The position numbers and the translations under genes were made by a program. Of a stretch of DNA of 64,000 nucleotides, positions 11,655 through 23,396 are shown one piece after another; the stretch's first letter is position 1; each line of letters opens with the position of its first letter. Origin of the DNA: Perkinsus marinus ATCC 50983 (Eukaryota; Perkinsozoa; Perkinsida; Perkinsidae); contig NW_003213889.1 of NCBI RefSeq assembly GCF_000006405.1, positions 533,879-597,878 of the forward strand, given 5' to 3'. The notes beneath the pieces are model-generated. The model was not told the DNA's origin and searched no databases. It was given only the letters and a program-made list of their open reading frames with translations.

Positions 11655-13702
11655 ATGCAGTCGGCGACTGTGATCCCCCACACAGCGGAGATCGTCCTTA
11701 AGCCTAGTCAACTGGCCTTCAAGATTGTCCAGGCTGCGGCTATGGGCAAGCAAGAGCTGCTTAGGGAGGATCTATGCAAAGCTATTATAGAACAGGTGGG
11801 ATGATATAGACTATGTTGAGCATCGTTGTTGAGTTCAAAAGTGTATGTATGCGGCATTGCTTGTGGAATGACCGTTGCTGCCTTATTAGCGGTGCGTGTG
11901 TCGGTCAGATGAAAGCGAGTTCAGGGAGGTGGAATCCTGCTCGGCTATGCTCTGTGCTTTTTCGAGTGTCTCAAGTGGCCCCTGGGACTACTCTACTCCG
12001 AGGCATGGTCCTATCAGCTCATGGGGACCTAGAAAAGGTATACCTACTGTTGGGTCGGTCGCGACTCATCAGAGCAATCCTTCAGATAGGGTGTTCCTCA
12101 GGCCTTGAGCACCTCCCTGAGTCGGGTCTCTCGCGGTAGTACTAGAGAGCTCTCAGAGCTGGCCATGGTCCTTCGTCGTGTACCTACTACTTGTGACAAG
12201 GGGGAGTAGCAATGGGTGGTGCTATTAATCATCGTAGTAGGGGTTCCCTCTCAGGAGAGACCATCGGAGGCTGTGGTCACTACTTGGACAACAGATCCCC
12301 AGTATAGGACCACATATGGAGCTGTTGGACTTAGCTTTCGTGGGCGTAGCTCTACAGGACTGTCCCAACACTTTGAAAGAGTAGTATTTTGTATTTTCTG
12401 GTCCCCCACAGTAGACCTGCGACTTGACTATTCTCTTTAGCGTTGATGCTGACGACGTCGAGGCGGCGTTGAGATGGTTAGCAATAGAGCTGTGTGAGCG
12501 GCTACTTGCCATGAGCTCACAGGAAGAGGAGCAACAGAGTACTTTGAATATAAAGGCTGTGATACTGTCTTTGGGAGTGTAAGAACAACGCTAACAATAA
12601 GAACATGCTGCGCCGTTTTGTCAGAATTGGAAGGGCACTTCACCATGTTGAGCTGGAGCAAGGGAGGTTCTTGCAGGCGCTGCCTTCGTTGGTTGAGGAC
12701 ATCTCCTCTCGAATCTCTACCGTACAGGTCTCAACCACGTTAGCCTTGGGTTGACCTTGAAGACTGCCTTTAGTCACTTGTCGCTCTTGGTCGGTCCGTC
12801 GCTGACTTCCCTAAGACGACGACACCATATACAGTGCGGGCTATGGGCACGATAGTGGGGACACTGCATGGGATGGCGATACCCCAGGTGTAGGCTAGCA
12901 GGGCAGGGCCTTGGGTAGTGGACTTCATCGTTAGGATGTCCTCACCGGAAACAGTGGCCGAAGCTGTGAGTGTGGTAACCCAACTGGTGCGGCAACACAA
13001 GGGGGCAATGCAGGTTGAGGATTATGATGGAGCTCGGAGTTTTCTTGAGAGGATCGCCCGGGAGGTGATGATATTGGCAGAGCAGTGTTGGGGGAATATA
13101 TATGATCGCTTCCCTCAAGTGAACTTGAAAGTTTCCTCACTAATTATAGCCGTTTCGAGTAGGAGTGTCCAAAAAGCGATGGTAATTTTCCAAAATTTCC
13201 TCAAATTTTCCATTTGTCGCCAACACATGTATTTGATCATGTGCATATTTTTTCATACTGTGCAGGTGCTAATACCAGTGCATTTGGACCACCCCTTCAA
13301 CCTCCATCAAGTCGTGTTGGTCTGCCGAGGGTATCGAGCTCTCAACATACGACTGCCAGCTGTATTCAAGTTCATCAAATTAGCAGTGAAGGTCGATAAT
13401 AGCAGTTGTAATAAACTGGCCCTAGCTGAGGTAGCTTGATCGTTTCTAATGAGATGGCGTACTGACACTACACAGGTGATGGAGCACTGCATAGCCCTGG
13501 GCTTTCAGCAGCCTACGAGTGTGAGTTTATTTCGTGTAGTGTGGGACTATGATGGGAATCTCATCAGTTTTTTGTCCCCATCGTGGAGGCCCTATCCAAG
13601 GAGCCGAAGTACTCGAGGACTAGTAAAAAGCTGCAGCAGATGCTTCGGAAGATTCAGAAGGAGTCCCAGAGGGATCGTTCAACTTACCAAGAGCTTGCAT
13701 GA
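11655..13702 (+). CDS. helical protein, possibly organellar RNA-binding (FASTK/OPR-like)
   Basis: A chain of exons starts at ATG 11655 (MQSATVIPHTAEIVLKPSQ) and continues through segments such as VEAALRWLAIELCERLLAM, ALHHVELEQGRFLQALPSL, ETVAEAVSVVTQLVRQHKG and LPAVFKFIKLAVKVDNSS, ending KIQKESQRDRSTYQELA then TGA. Most junctions phase with introns of about 45 nt. The protein is almost entirely amphipathic helix, resembling repeat proteins of the FASTK/OPR type found in mitochondria and plastids; this is a weak inference and no RAP domain was seen. One junction near 12100 could not be phased and may hide a frameshift or missed intron. One intron (13119-13265) is 147 nt because it holds a dispersed repeat. 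Confidence 0.55.
13148..13262 (-). repeat. dispersed repeat, copy 2 of 4, inside an intron
   Basis: The reverse complement reads GAAAAAATATGCACATGATC, then ACATGTGTTGGCGAC and AAATGGAAAATTTGAGGAAAT. It matches copies at 1334, 28966 and 45246. It lies wholly within a GT-AG intron of the helical-protein gene and makes that intron about three times the usual length. Confidence 0.65.
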
Positions 13703-14264
13703 GTCGTGTTGTTACTTTGACGTTTCTGCATGTGACATCACCAATGTGGCGTTAAAGTACTTTCGACACCTCAGTAGGCTACTACTAGGTCCGAGCAGGG
13801 GGCAGACTCTGTCCTCTCTCACTGGAGGCTGTGCTAGTTACAGGACTGTAATGCTGATGACATCAGAGGTATAGTTGGTGGGCTAGAAGGAATCCGCTCT
13901 CGGGGGCTTGGTGAGCTCTAGGCATGCAGGCCAGCTTTATCCTAGGGTGTTGTGAGTGGTTTCCTACTAGAAACCGACACCTCCCCTACTACTCCTTCAT
14001 CATTCACTGCTTCTTGCGTAGCGGTTAGTGATGGTTGTTGTGATCATCGATTTCTGCTATATGATTATCCTTCTTGGTGTTGGACCGACTGGAGAGACGA
14101 TTCTAGAAGATTGCGTGATTCTTATCAAACCTCATAGTAGTTCACCACACTACGCCGTTCAGCATGAATGAATGCTACTCTACTCTACTAGTACTAGTTC
14201 TTCTTTAGTTTTTTTCTCAAACTTTCGAGTCTCCTTCTTGCCGAGGCTTCCTGCTACGGCTCCT
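13703..14264 (+). other. probable coding exons of unresolved structure
   Basis: Plausible exon pieces on the plus strand include one near 13825-13920 (GIVGGLEGIRSRGLGEL) and one near 13975-14140 (VSDGCCDHRFLLYDYP). They may be the N-terminal part (expected WD40 repeats) of the MIOS gene that follows, or a separate small gene. An ATG at 13699 overlaps the stop of the preceding gene. I could not phase the exons. Confidence 0.3.
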
Positions 14265-16825
14265 ATGGCAGAGTCAACCCATTCCTCCACTACTTCCCAA
14301 GGCCGACCCAGTGGTGCTGAATCGACAGGCAGCGATTCCGCAACCCCAGAAGGCGCTCCTATTGAGGCTGCTATACGCAGGAGGTCTAAGGAAAGATGGG
14401 GTCTCGGCGACAGCGTAGGTGCCTCCCTTATGCTGACTTCTGGTAGTCTTTCTATGTAGTTGTATGTACCCTTATCGTCGGCCAACGAGGGCGCGGAGTA
14501 TGTTGGTCTGGACGTTTCTGAACATATGTTGAAGTCGTTGATGCAGTGGAGATACAATATAAGTAGAGAGAGCTCAATGGGGACAGGCACACAGAAGGAC
14601 GGCCTCGTTAGTTTGCTCAGTACTATCTGTTTTAGTATGTTCCTTTCGGGTTAGGCTTGTTCTTCTCATTAGCGTCATTGATATCCTTACAGCGGTCCCT
14701 AGCGGCTAGGTTGAGGGCCTCTCCTGCTTCTATGGACGCGCAGTTCTTCTGTTGTGATTCTCCAGACTCCGCGAGGGATTCTCAACCACTAACAGTCCTC
14801 GCTCCCGAAGGCATAGTAGGTCATACCGCACCATCGCCACTTTTACTTTCTGCTAGACCGCCTTGCTTCTGGGAGGCGATGAACCTTACATGGAGCCTCG
14901 CTCGCCTATTGCCACAGTGAGCTACTTCGACAGCTCCCAACGTAGTCAGGCCCTAGAGAGCATCGGCTATGGCCCTGACCCGAGCACTACGGCTGAGGAC
15001 AGTAGGGAGGGCGTAGACGAGAACAATGGTAACAGAGGCAGTCATCACCACCCTCGGGACTACCTATGGTAGGTGCTTCTATAGAGCAGTCTATGAGTAT
15101 TGAAGAGCTCTGGGATAAGGTGGGATGTGATCCGATGTTCTCGATTCACGGTATTAAACATGCCTCAGGTCCTCCACGATACATTGTACTTGGACATAGT
15201 AGGGGCGACTAACGCCTGCAACAAGCTCATCATCCATCCTGATGCTGATGACTTCCAAGTAGCTCTTAGCAACCGCATGGGGTTGGTCCTGACCGCGGTC
15301 ACAAGTGTTACTCTAGAAGGGTAAGTATTGGTAGGCCCACGTAGACTGGCTATGTGCCGCCTACTCAGGGTGACCTGCGTGCAGGACCGCAGTGGTAGCT
15401 TCTCGGTATCGGAATTCTCTCTGAATACCACTTCTATGGGGCAGCAGTCTGCGTCCCCTCAGTAGGCGGTCTCCCTTGCTCTGTTCAGTATGCCCAAGTT
15501 CAGGACCAACAACGACGAGTACCTCAAGATAGCATTGACGTCTTGCGAGGCGGCCTCAGAGGCATTGGCCAACATAGCTAGCCGTGCACGAGGATATCTC
15601 TACCGCATAGGGGACATATTACTAGCTGCTCAAGTCCTCACACATGTACCATGCATGGAGCCTGGGTGCACTCGGTCAATTCTAGGGTGTAGGTCGTCAA
15701 GGCGGGTGTTGCTGGAGCTAATAGCTCGGTGGAGGCCTCAACACATGCCATTTCTGAGCAGTTCAAGATCGACTTGGACACTACTCTATCACATACCGAG
15801 GAAAGTGTGGACGACTCCGCGCGGTCCAACTGCTCAAGTGAGTGTATTGTTAAGGCAAGTTGAAATGGTTCTCCTACAGGTCCATCTATCCTCTATCGCT
15901 TGGCCATGGCCTTGCGGTACCTGTGGGTCGGTCGAGTACATGAGCTATTGGAATCCTCATTGCAGAGTGCCCTCTCGAAGGGCTTGTTGGACAGCCTCCT
16001 CGTGTGTGGTGGAGGAGAAGCGCACGCGGGCGTATTTGCGGACATTATCAAAAAGTACAATCCCAAAGCCTGGCCCGCGGCATCATCGGTTTTATAGGTA
16101 CACTGAGTTGACTCATGGCGACATTCAGTCAATCGCTCTCATTTTCTGCCATGTGCCATTACTAGCCTCTTCTGCACACACAAGGGCCTTCGTTGACGGT
16201 ACTGTTAACCAGTGAGAAATGCTTGGGCTTTTCTGGTCGGTAGAAGTATCGTCAGGTACTTGTCCATGCTCAATCGATGGCAGCTGTGGTCTTTGCGGTC
16301 CGAACTGGAGCAATATCGGCAGCTTAATTCCCCTACAGGGTACTCAGCGCCTCAGCAGATCATATGTTGTTACTATTGTGGAGGTAACCTCACAGGTAAG
16401 AGGTACAGCTCCCTATGTGTCTCGTAGAGTATTGCCTCAGGCCAACCCTCTAGAGGACAGCAGGGCATGTCCTCACTTATTATGGATAATACTCGAGATC
16501 CATTCACTTGGCGATGTCCTTATGCACGATGCCACAAACCAGTACCGAACTGCGCCCTTTGCTTAATGCCAATAACAATTGTGAATCAAGGTGCAAGGAA
16601 AAGGTGAGCGGGTCGCGGCTCTCGGTTGTCGGTTGATTGTTCTGCTCTCACAGAAATGCCGCTCATCGGCTGCCATTGAACGAATGGGTAACGTGGTGCA
16701 GTACGTGTCATCACGGTGGTCATCTGAAGCACGTGACAGAGTGGTTCGCGCATCATGATGAGTGCCCAGTCGCTGGATGCGGTTGTTGTTGTAACTCTCT
16801 AGATGCACACGATTCTGATGTATAG
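14265..16825 (+). CDS. MIOS: GATOR2 complex subunit MIOS (SEA4-like)
   Basis: The C-terminal zinc-binding module is diagnostic. It has CCYYCGGNLTG (exon near 16360), then CPYARCHKPVPNCALCLMP (16506-16562), then TWCSTCHHGGHLKHVTEWF and ECPVAGCGCCC (16690-16795) before a TAG stop. This spacing matches the RING-like domain of MIOS/Sea4. Upstream helical exons also fit: RRRSKERWGLGDS, EELWDKVLHDTLYLDIVGA, EYLKIALTSCEAASEAL and YLSMLNRWQLWSLRSELEQ. They are phased by 36-50 nt introns. MIOS is part of GATOR2/SEACAT, which controls TORC1 at the lysosome or vacuole. The start at 14265 is the first good ATG, but the N-terminal WD40 propeller expected for the family was not found downstream of it, so the true start may be upstream. 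Confidence 0.82.
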
Positions 16826-17290
16826 TTCTTGTATACTGCTCAATATGGAAACCATAATTGGCGGTTGAGTGTTCTCAAGTGAACTCAATTAGATTGTAGA
16901 ATAAGTAGCGTTTTAATGAGGCACTTGGTTCCTTTGTTTTCACGCCAACGCTACAATGACCCACTTCATAACTATTTAAACACAATATCGATACATTTCA
17001 ACAGCTGACTTAGCACCCACTCGCAAACAACGAACATCATGAATAGGGGGAACAGCAAATCCATTGCTCTAGACGATCCCTAGGTATGCTAAACATTTTC
17101 CGATCGTGATCATACTTTCCCGATCTTTCTGCCGCATTCAAGCTCGCTGGGCACGATGAGCGCGAGATATTTGGACACCGTCTCAAGCCCGCACAGGGAC
17201 CTGACTTGGGGATATGTTGGAAACGCCATCGCGCGGGTAATCAACATGAGCATAACGTAGGGACATGGACAGCACACCGGCCTCTGTCAC
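16826..17290. other. intergenic region between convergent genes
   Basis: Between the 3' ends of MIOS (+) and the acid phosphatase (-). It contains AT-rich stretches (16880-17000). No exon or RNA gene was seen. Confidence 0.5.
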
Positions 17291-19254
17291 TCACTTGCCC
17301 CTGCATTCGTGGATGGCCTCGACAGAGGCTACTCGGCCGTTATAAATAAAACGAACTTGGTCATCGAAGTAGATCTCCATCACCAACATACTGCCGAACG
17401 GTGGCCAGCTCTTAGCGCATGCATTGCCAGAATCCATCCCTGAGGGACCCACACTCCATACAGCGCAGCATGTACTCCTACAGGTCAACTGCAGTGTGTC
17501 GGTGATGGCGTTGGCCGGTCCAGTATCATGACCAAGATAAACCGATAAACGCCTCCTAGTGACAATCAAATCCTCGAGCAAGTCCTGAGCACAAACACGT
17601 ACAGAAAAACCAGCTCAAGACTTCTCCAAAAGCCTGATTTCACAGAACTCACTTGAATGAAGGGCCCATAGGCGAGCTTTCGAATCTTATCGGATGTACC
17701 ATAACGATTGATGAACCAGAATCTGACGATAGCCTAGCAAAGGAACCCCAACGGTTGCGACGTACAGCCCCTCCCTCTCAACATGCTTGAATAAGATACT
17801 ACTCGGGCCTAGACCTCTAGGGACATCCTTGGGCTCACTAGGGACAGTTGAGCAAACGTGGGTAGACAGACAGTCCTGAATGATCGGAAATGAGGAGAGT
17901 CGTCTAGCAGTGATCTACTCACGAAGAGCGAATCGTAGATATTGAGCATGTCCCGTGGATTATTGGTATTGAATGCCTCGCTACGACCAGTGATAGACCC
18001 CAAGATCGTCCGTTCGGAGCTCGTACGCTCTGCACGTATCTTGGCTTCAGATGAATTGTGGAACTCATCAAGAGCATTCTTGAGATGAGGACACACCTGG
18101 GTAGCGGCGAGGGTGTGTGGCAGGTTGCGAGGACCAGAAGCCGGAGTTCGGTAGTCTAGCCTCAGATAATTCTGAGTGATACTCACCGTAGCGCTGGGTG
18201 TCAAGGTGTCTTTCGACCTATCAGGGATGATGATATTGAGGGTCGACGGATCACCTGATGCGTGATCACGATGATCTGCTGATGTTCGAGGATCTCACCC
18301 TCGACGATTTTCGGGAACAACCCCATGGCCAAAGCTTCAGCGCTCTGGTAGACTCGTGGGACATCAGTTGAGCGAAACATCACTTCGGGCTCCTCCGGGA
18401 TCTGATGAGCAGATAGGATCTCAAATAGGACCGATCGATGGGAATCGAGGGAGTCGTGCCTCAGACAATTCCAGGGCGGTTCTATAAGCAGCGCCAAGCT
18501 GCTCCCCATTGGCGATATTCAATTCAACTCCGGAGTCAACGAGTTGACCTGAGGGAGGCTGGATGACCAGAGGAGGACTATGGTGGTAGTAGCTCACCCA
18601 GGAGGCAGCCTTCACCTGGCAAGCCGCTCTTCTCGCCACGGAGGCGAGTGAAACCGGAAGAGCGGCCCACCGAGGGGCTATTGGTGAAGCCAGCGAAGGT
18701 CTTAGTCGGGCAGGTGTATCTCGATAATAAGAACAATACCCAGTGCATACTTTCAGCTTGGCATGAGGTATGGTCTTGCCATCAGCCGGACCGCAAGTAT
18801 CAAATATCTACTTCGTCTCATCCTTGACCCAGCATGTCCTTTCAGCCCAGGGCACTCGAGAACCGTGGCGCGCGAAGACAAGGACCCGTGCCTCGAGAGA
18901 AGAATTTGAAAGCCTTCGGAATCAGCAATCCTACCAGTTTTCCCTTCGACCCATCCCCTCCTCGTGGTGGAGGATCATCCCACCTCATTCCAGAGTTACA
19001 GTAGTAGGTTGACTCATCCTCCGGAAAGGCAAACGCCACCGTGCAATGGAATACTCCCAGCGGCAGTAATTTACGCCACATGAGTTAAACAAAGAGCCTT
19101 CAAGCACGTCGTTAGTACCAATTCGAGCACATGGTGAAAGCAAGCGGTAGATGTGATTGCCAATTTTGGATGCTGGTGCTGTTGAATTGGAGTCCGAAGG
19201 CTTCTCAGGGGGAACAATATAGAGAAAAGATTCTCTCATAATTTCCCTCCTCAT
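17291..19254 (-). CDS. histidine acid phosphatase
   Basis: The hallmark motifs are in order. VFARHGSRVPW (near 18840-18870) contains the RHGxRxP phosphohistidine motif. GLPGEGCLLGQLVDSG and LGAAYR (18490-18620) match the GQL/LG-YR block. MFRSTDVPRVYQSAEAL (18330-18385) matches the STDxxR block. LGHDTGP (17520-17545) is the catalytic HD motif. The family removes phosphate from varied phosphomonoesters, usually at the surface, in secretions or in lysosomes; no signal peptide was established here. Introns of 44-67 nt join most exons. The frame between the LGAAYR block and the STDVPR block near 18430-18470 did not join with a canonical intron, so there may be a frameshift, assembly error or unusual splice site. 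Confidence 0.8.
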
Positions 19255-19308
19255 GTAGGGAGGTTTACTTCTCTTATGAATCTCCTGAGGGTAGTGAGCT
19301 GTGTTGAT

Positions 19309-19600
19309 CTAAGATTTGGGTGCCTCCATCAAATTCTCATGAGTGATGGAATCGGACAGGTAACGGACGAAGGTCGAGCGGAACACCTCTTCACTCGACT
19401 TGTGCCGCGCGACGACTGTTTCCAAACACGCGCAAAACGGAAAGAATGAATCCTCAACGAGCCAGTGTGTTTCCATTTGCGTTTTCAACACCCAGGTGTA
19501 CTGCTAACGCTCGTCTGCATACGGAGTTACTGTGAGAGTAACTTCGGGAGTGGGGTTGCCTACAGCTTGGGTCCGAATGAAGAAACGATTCTACTATAGG
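19309..19600 (-). CDS. hypothetical protein, start not found
   Basis: The last exon encodes ETHWLVEDSFFPFCACLETV and ends with a TAG at 19309. A preceding exon (NRFFIRTQAVGNPTPE) joins through a 39-nt intron near 19503. No domain was recognised. It ends only 55 bp before the acid phosphatase start on the same strand and could share its transcript, but the proteins are distinct. Confidence 0.45.
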
Positions 19601-19662
19601 GGATTTTTTCTGATTATGTCGGAGATAGTGTAATTGATATCAACTAGATCTTCGTCACCCAC

Positions 19663-19981
19663 ATGAGCTCTCAACGGGAAGATTCTGGATCACCATCATC
19701 GGCGGTCGGTTCTAGCTCTAATTTGCTCGACACGAGTTACTAGTTCTGCAGCATAGAGTATGCTGCATACTACACACACTGTGCTGAGGTTTTGGCGTTG
19801 ACGACAGATAAGGTGGTTACAGCCTGGAACGCTGCAACTATCCCTCTTCCCAATGACAACACACGTTCCTGAGGGTGCAGTGGTGGGAAGGACTTATGAT
19901 ATGGTGGAGAGAACTGGTAAACGCAGCGTTATGGCACTCAGCTTAGGCATGAACGTCGTTGCTGCCTTCTTTCTGAGATAA
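19663..19981 (+). CDS. small protein with C-terminal hydrophobic segment
   Basis: Three exons starting at ATG 19663 (MSSQREDSGSPSSAV) join through introns of 48 and 61 nt to EYAAYYTHCAEVLALTTDK and GAVVGRTYDMVERTG, ending MALSLGMNVVAAFFLR then TAA. About 70 aa, with a hydrophobic tail that could anchor it in a membrane. It is head-to-head with the minus-strand gene at 19309. No homologue was recognised. Confidence 0.45.
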
Positions 19982-20062
19982 CCTCCATCTTCCGCCTGTG
20001 ATACCTACATGATAGTTATCGTCAATCAAACCATTCACTTCTTACCGTCGCTCGTTTGCATT

Positions 20063-20260
20063 ATGAGCCTGTCGTGCCCGATACCAACAAAGCATCCATT
20101 CCCCGAGATCATCCGCATCCTCGGCAGAGAACCTGGGCAGCACCCATACGAGTGGTCCAACGCTACCAAGGAGCTCCAACTGTACCTCCAGTGTAGAAGG
20201 GCGTATCTTTTATGCGACTCCCACCAGGTCTCGTGTGGGAACAGAGCCTGGTCACGATGA
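20063..20260 (+). CDS. short hypothetical ORF
   Basis: Open frame starting MSLSCPIPTKHPFPEIIR with balanced composition. It may be an exon of a larger gene or extend from the gene just upstream. No domain seen. Confidence 0.3.
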   Translation: MSLSCPIPTKHPFPEIIRILGREPGQHPYEWSNATKELQLYLQCRRAYLLCDSHQVSCGNRAWSR

Positions 20261-20330
20261 TGCCATTGGATGCTGAGACAAGCGACGATACAATGTCTAA
20301 ATATTTAACGAGCGTTCTCAACCGAGACAC

Positions 20331-21260
20331 CTACGCTTTGGTCGCGGCATAGCCAGCCAGGATGCCGGCTAGATGCCCAACGTATGCTACGTTACTCCCA
20401 AAACGCGGAGGAAATCTTCGAGAACACCTGAGTCGAACGAACCGTAGGACAGAAAATAGATCCCTCTTTAATAGCCTCACTGACGGTATAAGATAGCAGG
20501 AGCTGCGACAAGGTGGACGGCAAGGTTGATGTCCGCCAACTGCATGGAAGAGAGTGTGGCTCCGGGTATTGGGAATAGCATGTACCACCATCTACATAGG
20601 GAGTCAGCATGAGATGAAGGCTATGGTTCTACCTATTAGGTTCCAGGACGGAGAGGCTCGCCAGCAAAGCCATAACACCAGAGCTAGCGCCAACCAGAGG
20701 TGTAGCCCGGTTCCGACAGGTGAGGGTCTCTGCCACTGCACCTGCGAACAGCCCCGAGACGTAACTGAAGGGAATTGCTCAAGAGTCATCCACTGAGGAG
20801 ATCGTACACTGCTCCGAACTCCTTCTCATTCCTTAGGCGATCGTAGAGGGGACAGCCAATGAAATAGAGTAACCAAGTATTGAAGATAAAGTGGGGGAAT
20901 GTTATGTGAGAGAAACCTGAATGGTGAAATGTCGCGGCTGTGTAGGAGTCTCCTCGCATACCGTATAGTATGCTCTGATGCCAACGACCCTTGGCCATGT
21001 CTTCCCATGAGCAAGTGAAATTATTCATCAACAGTCGCCGTAGTCGCTCGCCTCCACGAGGAGTCACTCGAAAACTGAGAGCTGTGCACCTCCACGCACC
21101 GTAAACAGCACCTAGACGGAACGAATATTTCACATTGGGTTGGAATCAGCATCTTACAGTTCAGCAGAACCATACCGTTGAGAAGGGGTCTCTCCATGAA
21201 CTTTGCATGAGCCCAGTAGATGACACCCCTGATAGACGGAGGAGAGCGATGGGCCCTCTG
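20331..21260 (-). CDS. rhomboid intramembrane serine protease
   Basis: Exons on the minus strand give QRAHRSPPSIRGVIYWAHA (start of confirmed part), then FSHITFPHFIFNTWLLYFIG, then FGAVYVSGLFAGAVAETL, then the catalytic serine motif GASSGVMALLA (20667-20692), and finally YVGHLAGILAGYAATKA with the catalytic histidine (20364-20381) before the TAG. Introns of about 46-55 nt keep frame. Rhomboids cleave transmembrane substrates. The FNTWLLYFIG block and HLAG are closest to the PARL/mitochondrial-type layout, but location cannot be proved. The N-terminus lies upstream; an open frame at 21469-21660 on the same strand may hold it. Confidence 0.85.
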
Positions 21261-21929
21261 CTGTGAGCCGAGCGATGGTAGATGATCAGAAATGGGTTAA
21301 ATGATTACGAGGCCGCTATGAGGGGAGGGAGCCTCGAAAAAATCCCTGATAGTTGACTATACACCGTCCAATATCAACTTGTCATGAGGACCAGCGGGAA
21401 CGCAACCACATCCGGCGCCAACGTTCACAGTGCAATTCGATTATGCACAGTTTTGGTTCGGAAAATAGTCAGTACGGGAGCTGGCCCCTGCCCAAGAAGG
21501 GACTCCACCATGGAGAGAAGAACAAGCAATCAGCAGAAGTTGCCAACATCGCGGTAGGTGGGAGCTCTACTGCCTGTCTTTTGGCGGTCCGCAGGTGAAA
21601 TAAAAAAGCCTGATGGAAGTGAGCTATACCCATCAGGAGAGTATTCACCGGGCACAGCAAACGGCGCTTTGCATGACCATGGCCACATAGGTATGGACAA
21701 TAGCAGCCTTCAGGTATGGTCAGACGTGCACGATTGACGAGTTATAGTATTGGACTGAATTTGTCACTCAGATGATGCACTTCGCCAAGGTAATCTTACG
21801 GATAAACTATATTAACTGCCAGAATGAACGCGGTGTTGGTTGTCCTAAATAGAACGAGTGAGTCTCCAGGCTGGAGGTATGTGGTAGCCTTGATATCGAG
21901 GGGGATTGACTGCTGGACAACTCGAGTGT
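21261..21929. other. gap, may hold the rhomboid 5' exon
   Basis: Contains a minus-strand open frame at 21469-21660 with hydrophobic and basic residues that could be the rhomboid presequence, and an overlapping plus-strand frame at 21353-21598. Neither is confirmed. Confidence 0.35.
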
Positions 21930-22470
21930 GTTAAAGAGTATCTTGGAGTGGCATAGTTGCCCCACCGGGAGAACACGAGTGTACAAAAGGTGTGCCTCGG
22001 GGTGGAATAGTTACCCCGCGTGAAGAACTTGAGGGTATTGGAGTGTGCCTCGGGGTGGCATAGTTGCCCCACGTGATGAACTTGAGTGTTTTGAAGGGTA
22101 TCTTGGAGGCATAGTTTCCCCACCTGGACAACTTGAGTGTATTGAAGGGTATCTTCGAGTGGCATAATTGCCCTACCTGGAGGACTTGAGTGTACTAAGG
22201 TGTGCCTCGGAGTGGCATAGTAACCCATGCGGAGAACTTGAGTGTACAAAAGGCGTGCCTCGGGGTGGCATAGTTGCCCCACGTAGAGAACTTGAGTGTA
22301 CTGAGGTGTGCCTCGGGGTGGCATAGTTTCCCCACGTAGAGAACTTGAGTGTACTGAGGTGTGCCTCGGGGTGGCATAGCTGCCCCACGTAGAGAACTTG
22401 AGTGTACTGAGGTGTGCCTCGGGGTGGCATAGCTGCCCCACGTAGAGAACTTGAGTGTACTGAGGTGTGG
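21930..22470 (+). repeat. 53-bp minisatellite array A (about 10 units)
   Basis: Tandem units with a 53-bp period; the GGCATAG core recurs at 22267, 22320, 22373 and 22426, with earlier degenerate copies. The conserved core is GGGGTGGCATAGTTGCCCCA, in which GGCA-TAGT-TGCC can form a short hairpin. The right end is most homogeneous. The 53-bp unit rotates reading frame, so the minus-strand open frame across it is a by-product of the repeat. Confidence 0.9.
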
Positions 22471-22660
22471 GCTAGCTCCCGCAAGCAGTGCCATCACTCG
22501 AATATCAACAATCCAGAGATACCAGGTTAGTCTGAGAAGAGGGTGAAAAACCCATTAGCTGCTAGTTGAAGCAACCTCTATTCATCGAGGCATCACTATT
22601 AAGCCATCGAGAGGACTATGACGGAGTGGTGCAAAAACAGTTAAGACTGCCCTCATAATA

Positions 22661-22900
22661 CTACCATCTTATCACAGGATTCCTATGGTCGAAATAGCTT
22701 CCGATGTCACCCTGCAATCGACCACATAGCCTTCGTGACTCGACGCCTCTAGGATTAGCGACATACATAGCGATGACAGTCTCGAGCGGAAGACCCCACG
22801 AACCCCAAAACTTGCACAGCTCATATGCGATCACAGAAACATATAATAACATGTTCGGAATCGAACCTAGATCATCGAGCTCGATCTGGATCGTAGCCAT
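22661..22900 (-). CDS. hypothetical small protein
   Basis: 79-aa open frame beginning MATIQIELDDLGSIPNM with a hydrophobic stretch (LLYVSVIAYELCKFWG). An overlapping plus-strand frame of 108 aa also exists, so the strand choice is tentative. It lies divergent from the gene at 23027. Confidence 0.35.
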   Translation of the reverse strand: MATIQIELDDLGSIPNMLLYVSVIAYELCKFWGSWGLPLETVIAMYVANPRGVESRRLCGRLQGDIGSYFDHRNPVIRW

Positions 22901-23026
22901 ATTTCAGAAGCCACCCTTCCCTCAGGGCTTGATGGAAGCCAAATCGACTCATCCGCGTGTATCTTTCGAGTCGATGTCGGTGCATGGAACGCACACTGGA
23001 AAGAGATACCTTTTCACTTCATTAGC

Positions 23027-23396
23027 ATGACCAACTTGGATGTCTCTATTCCTGATCCTATTCTTACCCACCATCTTGTTGGCATCGATACGGCCGAATA
23101 CCCCGAGATTCTCGAACACTACCTTGTAGACCCTGGTGTTCACCTGATGGCCCATTATCGCAATGAGGGTCAACTGGTTACCTCGGAATCCTTGAAGGCC
23201 AACCTGGCCATATGGTCTTTGAGGTTCCTCCGCCGGAAAGTAGGTAGTCCTAAGGGTGCTGCCTGAAGAGTCGGACCAGGATTACGAGCTGCCATCTGGA
23301 CGGCTTGGAAGGAGCAAACACTCCGCTGCAGAACGCGATTCGCGAGATCATGCAGTCTCTATCGGAAGCCCGCTTGACCGAGACTTCCCGCACTAA
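23027..23396 (+). CDS. hypothetical protein, two exons
   Basis: ATG at 23027 opens MTNLDVSIPDPILTHHLVG. The frame runs to LRFLRRK, where a 45-nt GT-AG intron leads to DYELPSGRLGRSKHS and a TAA at 23394. About 108 aa, with an acidic first half and a basic second half. No family recognised. Confidence 0.5.

Noticed and set aside
15490-16215. 241-aa plus-strand open frame
   Set aside because: Only its first part is MIOS coding sequence. The rest is out of frame with the MIOS exons that carry the family motifs.
412-19850. Apparent ultra-short introns of 16-27 nt or in-frame TAG codons at several junctions
   Set aside because: At each site I checked again (HAD gene, MIOS, acid phosphatase, 19309 and 19663 genes), a longer intron of about 39-61 nt with GT-AG ends also restores the frame and fits the usual size range. 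I could not confirm any ultra-short intron.
21845-22441. 198-aa minus-strand open frame across minisatellite A
   Set aside because: It is produced by a 53-bp repeat with few stops read in rotating frames. Array B, which has the same core, does not keep a comparable frame, so it is unlikely to be a protein.
22850-22870. GGTTCGATTCC B-box match on the minus strand
   Set aside because: No cloverleaf or A box at the right distance was found.
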